This document shows, one piece after another, positions 62,820 to 64,000 of a stretch of DNA of 64,000 bases. Numbering within the stretch: the stretch's first letter is position 1; every line of letters begins with the position of its first letter. This DNA is from Flavisolibacter nicotianae (GTDB lineage Bacteria; Bacteroidota; Bacteroidia; Chitinophagales; Chitinophagaceae). A model generated the notes under the pieces. The model saw only the letters and a list, made by a program, of their open reading frames with translations, ran no database searches and had not been told where the DNA came from. Made by a program: the position numbers and the translations under genes. Location of the stretch: NCBI RefSeq assembly GCF_003628535.1, contig NZ_RBCI01000009.1:62001-126000 (forward strand), read 5' to 3'.

Positions 62820-64000
62820 TTATTTCTGGGAAGTCGACGTATTGTTACTGCGGGTAATGATGTCGATGTCCTGTACCTGTTGCGGAAACCATACGGTCAT
62901 TTCTCCTTCACCGCGGTTGGCCCAGGCATAATAAGGGATTAGCGTAACCGGCCTGGCACTAGTAGCCACACTGGTTTTATCGCTGCTTACCTGTACTACA
63001 GGAGCTACTGTCCTGATCACAACCACCCCGTTTAGCATTTCCGGTTTTACTTCCTGGTTATACCTGGCAGAAGCGGGTAAAAGAATGTTGGCGGCCCTGC
63101 CGCCGTTGTCAATGGCCTCGGCACAGTAAACCAGCGGACCGCGTTCAACCGCCACTTTCCCCGCGTCTGCGGCCAGCTTTTCATTTGCCGTCACCGTTCT
63201 TACTTCCATCGGCAAATCGACCTTCACCACATCGCCGTTTTTCCATTTGCGGTTGAGCACTGCATAACCTTTTTGGATCGTATAGTCAACCGGCTGTCCA
63301 TTGATCCGGATGGCCACCTTGCCAGATGCCGCACCAGCAAACTGATAAAGATCAGACGGCACGACCTGATCCTGTGCCCATCCCGGAATACGTAGCAGCA
63401 AATTGAACGGATCCGCCGATTGGGGAGAAACCACAAAGGTCAATGCACCATCCCAGGGATAATTGTTTTGCTGCACAATAGAAACCGGCTTGTTGTGCAC
63501 AATTATTTCCGTTGTGCTGCTAGCAAAAAGATTGACATAAACATTGTCACCTTCCTGCGCATACATATACCCCGGCACAGACGGCAGCAAACGCACAAGA
63601 TTGGTAGGACAGCAGGAGCACTCAAACCAACCGGCACGGCTTCGTTCCAATGCAGGATGCGTATAGCTGTTCTTCACTTCCATGGCATTGCTGTAAAAAA
63701 AACTCTTTCCATCAAGACCGAGCCCCGAAAGCAAACCATTGTAAAGACTTCTTTCGAGTACATCGATGTACCTGGCATCACCGTGCAAAAGAAACATGCG
63801 GTGATTCCAAAACACGTTGGCAATGGCGGCACAGGTTTCATTGTAGGCCGTTGCATTGGGCAATTCATAATTATCGCCAAAGCGTTCGCCACCCGGCACC
63901 GCACCAACGCCACCGTTGACATAAAACTTTTTTGACACCATGTTTTCCCAAATGCGGTCGATGGCCTGTACCATTTCCCGATCGCCGGTGAGAGCGGCGA
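62820..64000 (-). CDS. GH127 beta-L-arabinofuranosidase-like glycosidase, N-terminus beyond the window
   Basis: The frame is open to the right edge, so about the last 390 residues are seen. It is the C-terminal part of the (alpha/alpha)6-barrel and beta-sandwich domains of DUF1680/GH127. YNETCAAIANVFWNHRMF near the window edge carries the catalytic-region Glu and a Cys, and FECSCCPTNLVRLLPSVPGY has the Cys pair that completes the Zn-thiolate nucleophile site in HypBA1. The beta-sandwich ends with a short polar tail. Family members release L-arabinofuranose from hydroxyproline- or arabinan-linked glycans, fitting the araA remnant 22 bases downstream. Confidence 0.92.
   Translation of the reverse strand, partial: AALTGDREMVQAIDRIWENMVSKKFYVNGGVGAVPGGERFGDNYELPNATAYNETCAAIANVFWNHRMFLLHGDARYIDVLERSLYNGLLSGLGLDGKSFFYSNAMEVKNSYTHPALERSRAGWFECSCCPTNLVRLLPSVPGYMYAQEGDNVYVNLFASSTTEIIVHNKPVSIVQQNNYPWDGALTFVVSPQSADPFNLLLRIPGWAQDQVVPSDLYQFAGAASGKVAIRINGQPVDYTIQKGYAVLNRKWKNGDVVKVDLPMEVRTVTANEKLAADAGKVAVERGPLVYCAEAIDNGGRAANILLPASARYNQEVKPEMLNGVVVIRTVAPVVQVSSDKTSVATSARPVTLIPYYAWANRGEGEMTVWFPQQVQDIDIITRSNNTSTSQK

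Overview
The window looks like a chromosomal stretch from a free-living member of the Bacteroidota, most likely Chitinophagaceae or a close relative. The grounds are: promoter-like TAnnTTTG elements just upstream of many start codons; few recognisable Shine-Dalgarno sequences; family-typical proteins such as the 7TMR-DISM histidine kinase, DUF4369/TlpA thioredoxin, BshC, LuxC-like acyl-CoA reductase beside a divergent ferredoxin, and GH127; and moderate GC with dense, mixed-strand gene order. I see no rRNA, tRNA, CRISPR array, insertion sequence or prophage. Both edges cut genes: a histidine kinase on the left and a GH127 glycosidase on the right.

Layout. 1-4.3 kb: minus-strand signalling block (partial histidine kinase, FIST sensor, a remnant of a kinase ATPase domain, and a 7TM histidine kinase). 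4.5-12.1 kb: purK and purE, separated by a complete tripartite RND efflux operon. 12.1-17.1 kb: bshC, ferredoxin, acyl-CoA reductase, and an HtrA/Deg protease with a very strong terminator. 17.3-18.7 kb: a radical SAM protein translationally coupled to a small protein of unknown family. 19-26.8 kb: serine hydrolase, EamA transporter, two exported amidohydrolase-fold proteins (one a tandem fusion), deoC, and a SPOR-like protein. 27.2-37.5 kb: ribBA, then esterase, ATP-grasp ligase, YbdK-type carboxylate-amine ligase and class I glutamine amidotransferase, interleaved with a prolyl-aminopeptidase-like lipoprotein, an amidase and an amidohydrolase. 37.7-41.4 kb: TlpA-like protein, hisIE, sucC and a lone receiver. 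41.5-43.6 kb: small envelope and stress proteins. 43.9-48.8 kb: rpoN, an NtrC-type activator, a kinase-like relic and a REC-PAS-histidine kinase, together a compact sigma-54 signalling module. 48.8-62.1 kb: a stress and DNA-repair island (YihY, copper-binding four-helix protein, PA2169-like and YciE-like helical proteins, Lys-rich chromatin-like protein, topoisomerase IB, iron-permease-like protein, flavin split-barrel protein, Ku, LigD, SMP-30, an aminotransferase, an SRPBCC protein). 62.3-64 kb: an arabinose locus with GH127 and a wrecked araA.

The most interesting points are: the amidoligase cluster, which could make and later hydrolyse a small amide-linked metabolite; the radical SAM protein with its coupled 113-residue partner; the araA pseudogene, whose frameshift lies in a perfect inverted repeat of its own coding sequence; the two amidohydrolase-fold proteins lacking the expected HxH metal site; and the sigma-54 module, with two weak candidate -24/-12 sites in front of stress genes. 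Gene functions are inferred from recognised families and motifs. No database search was run.
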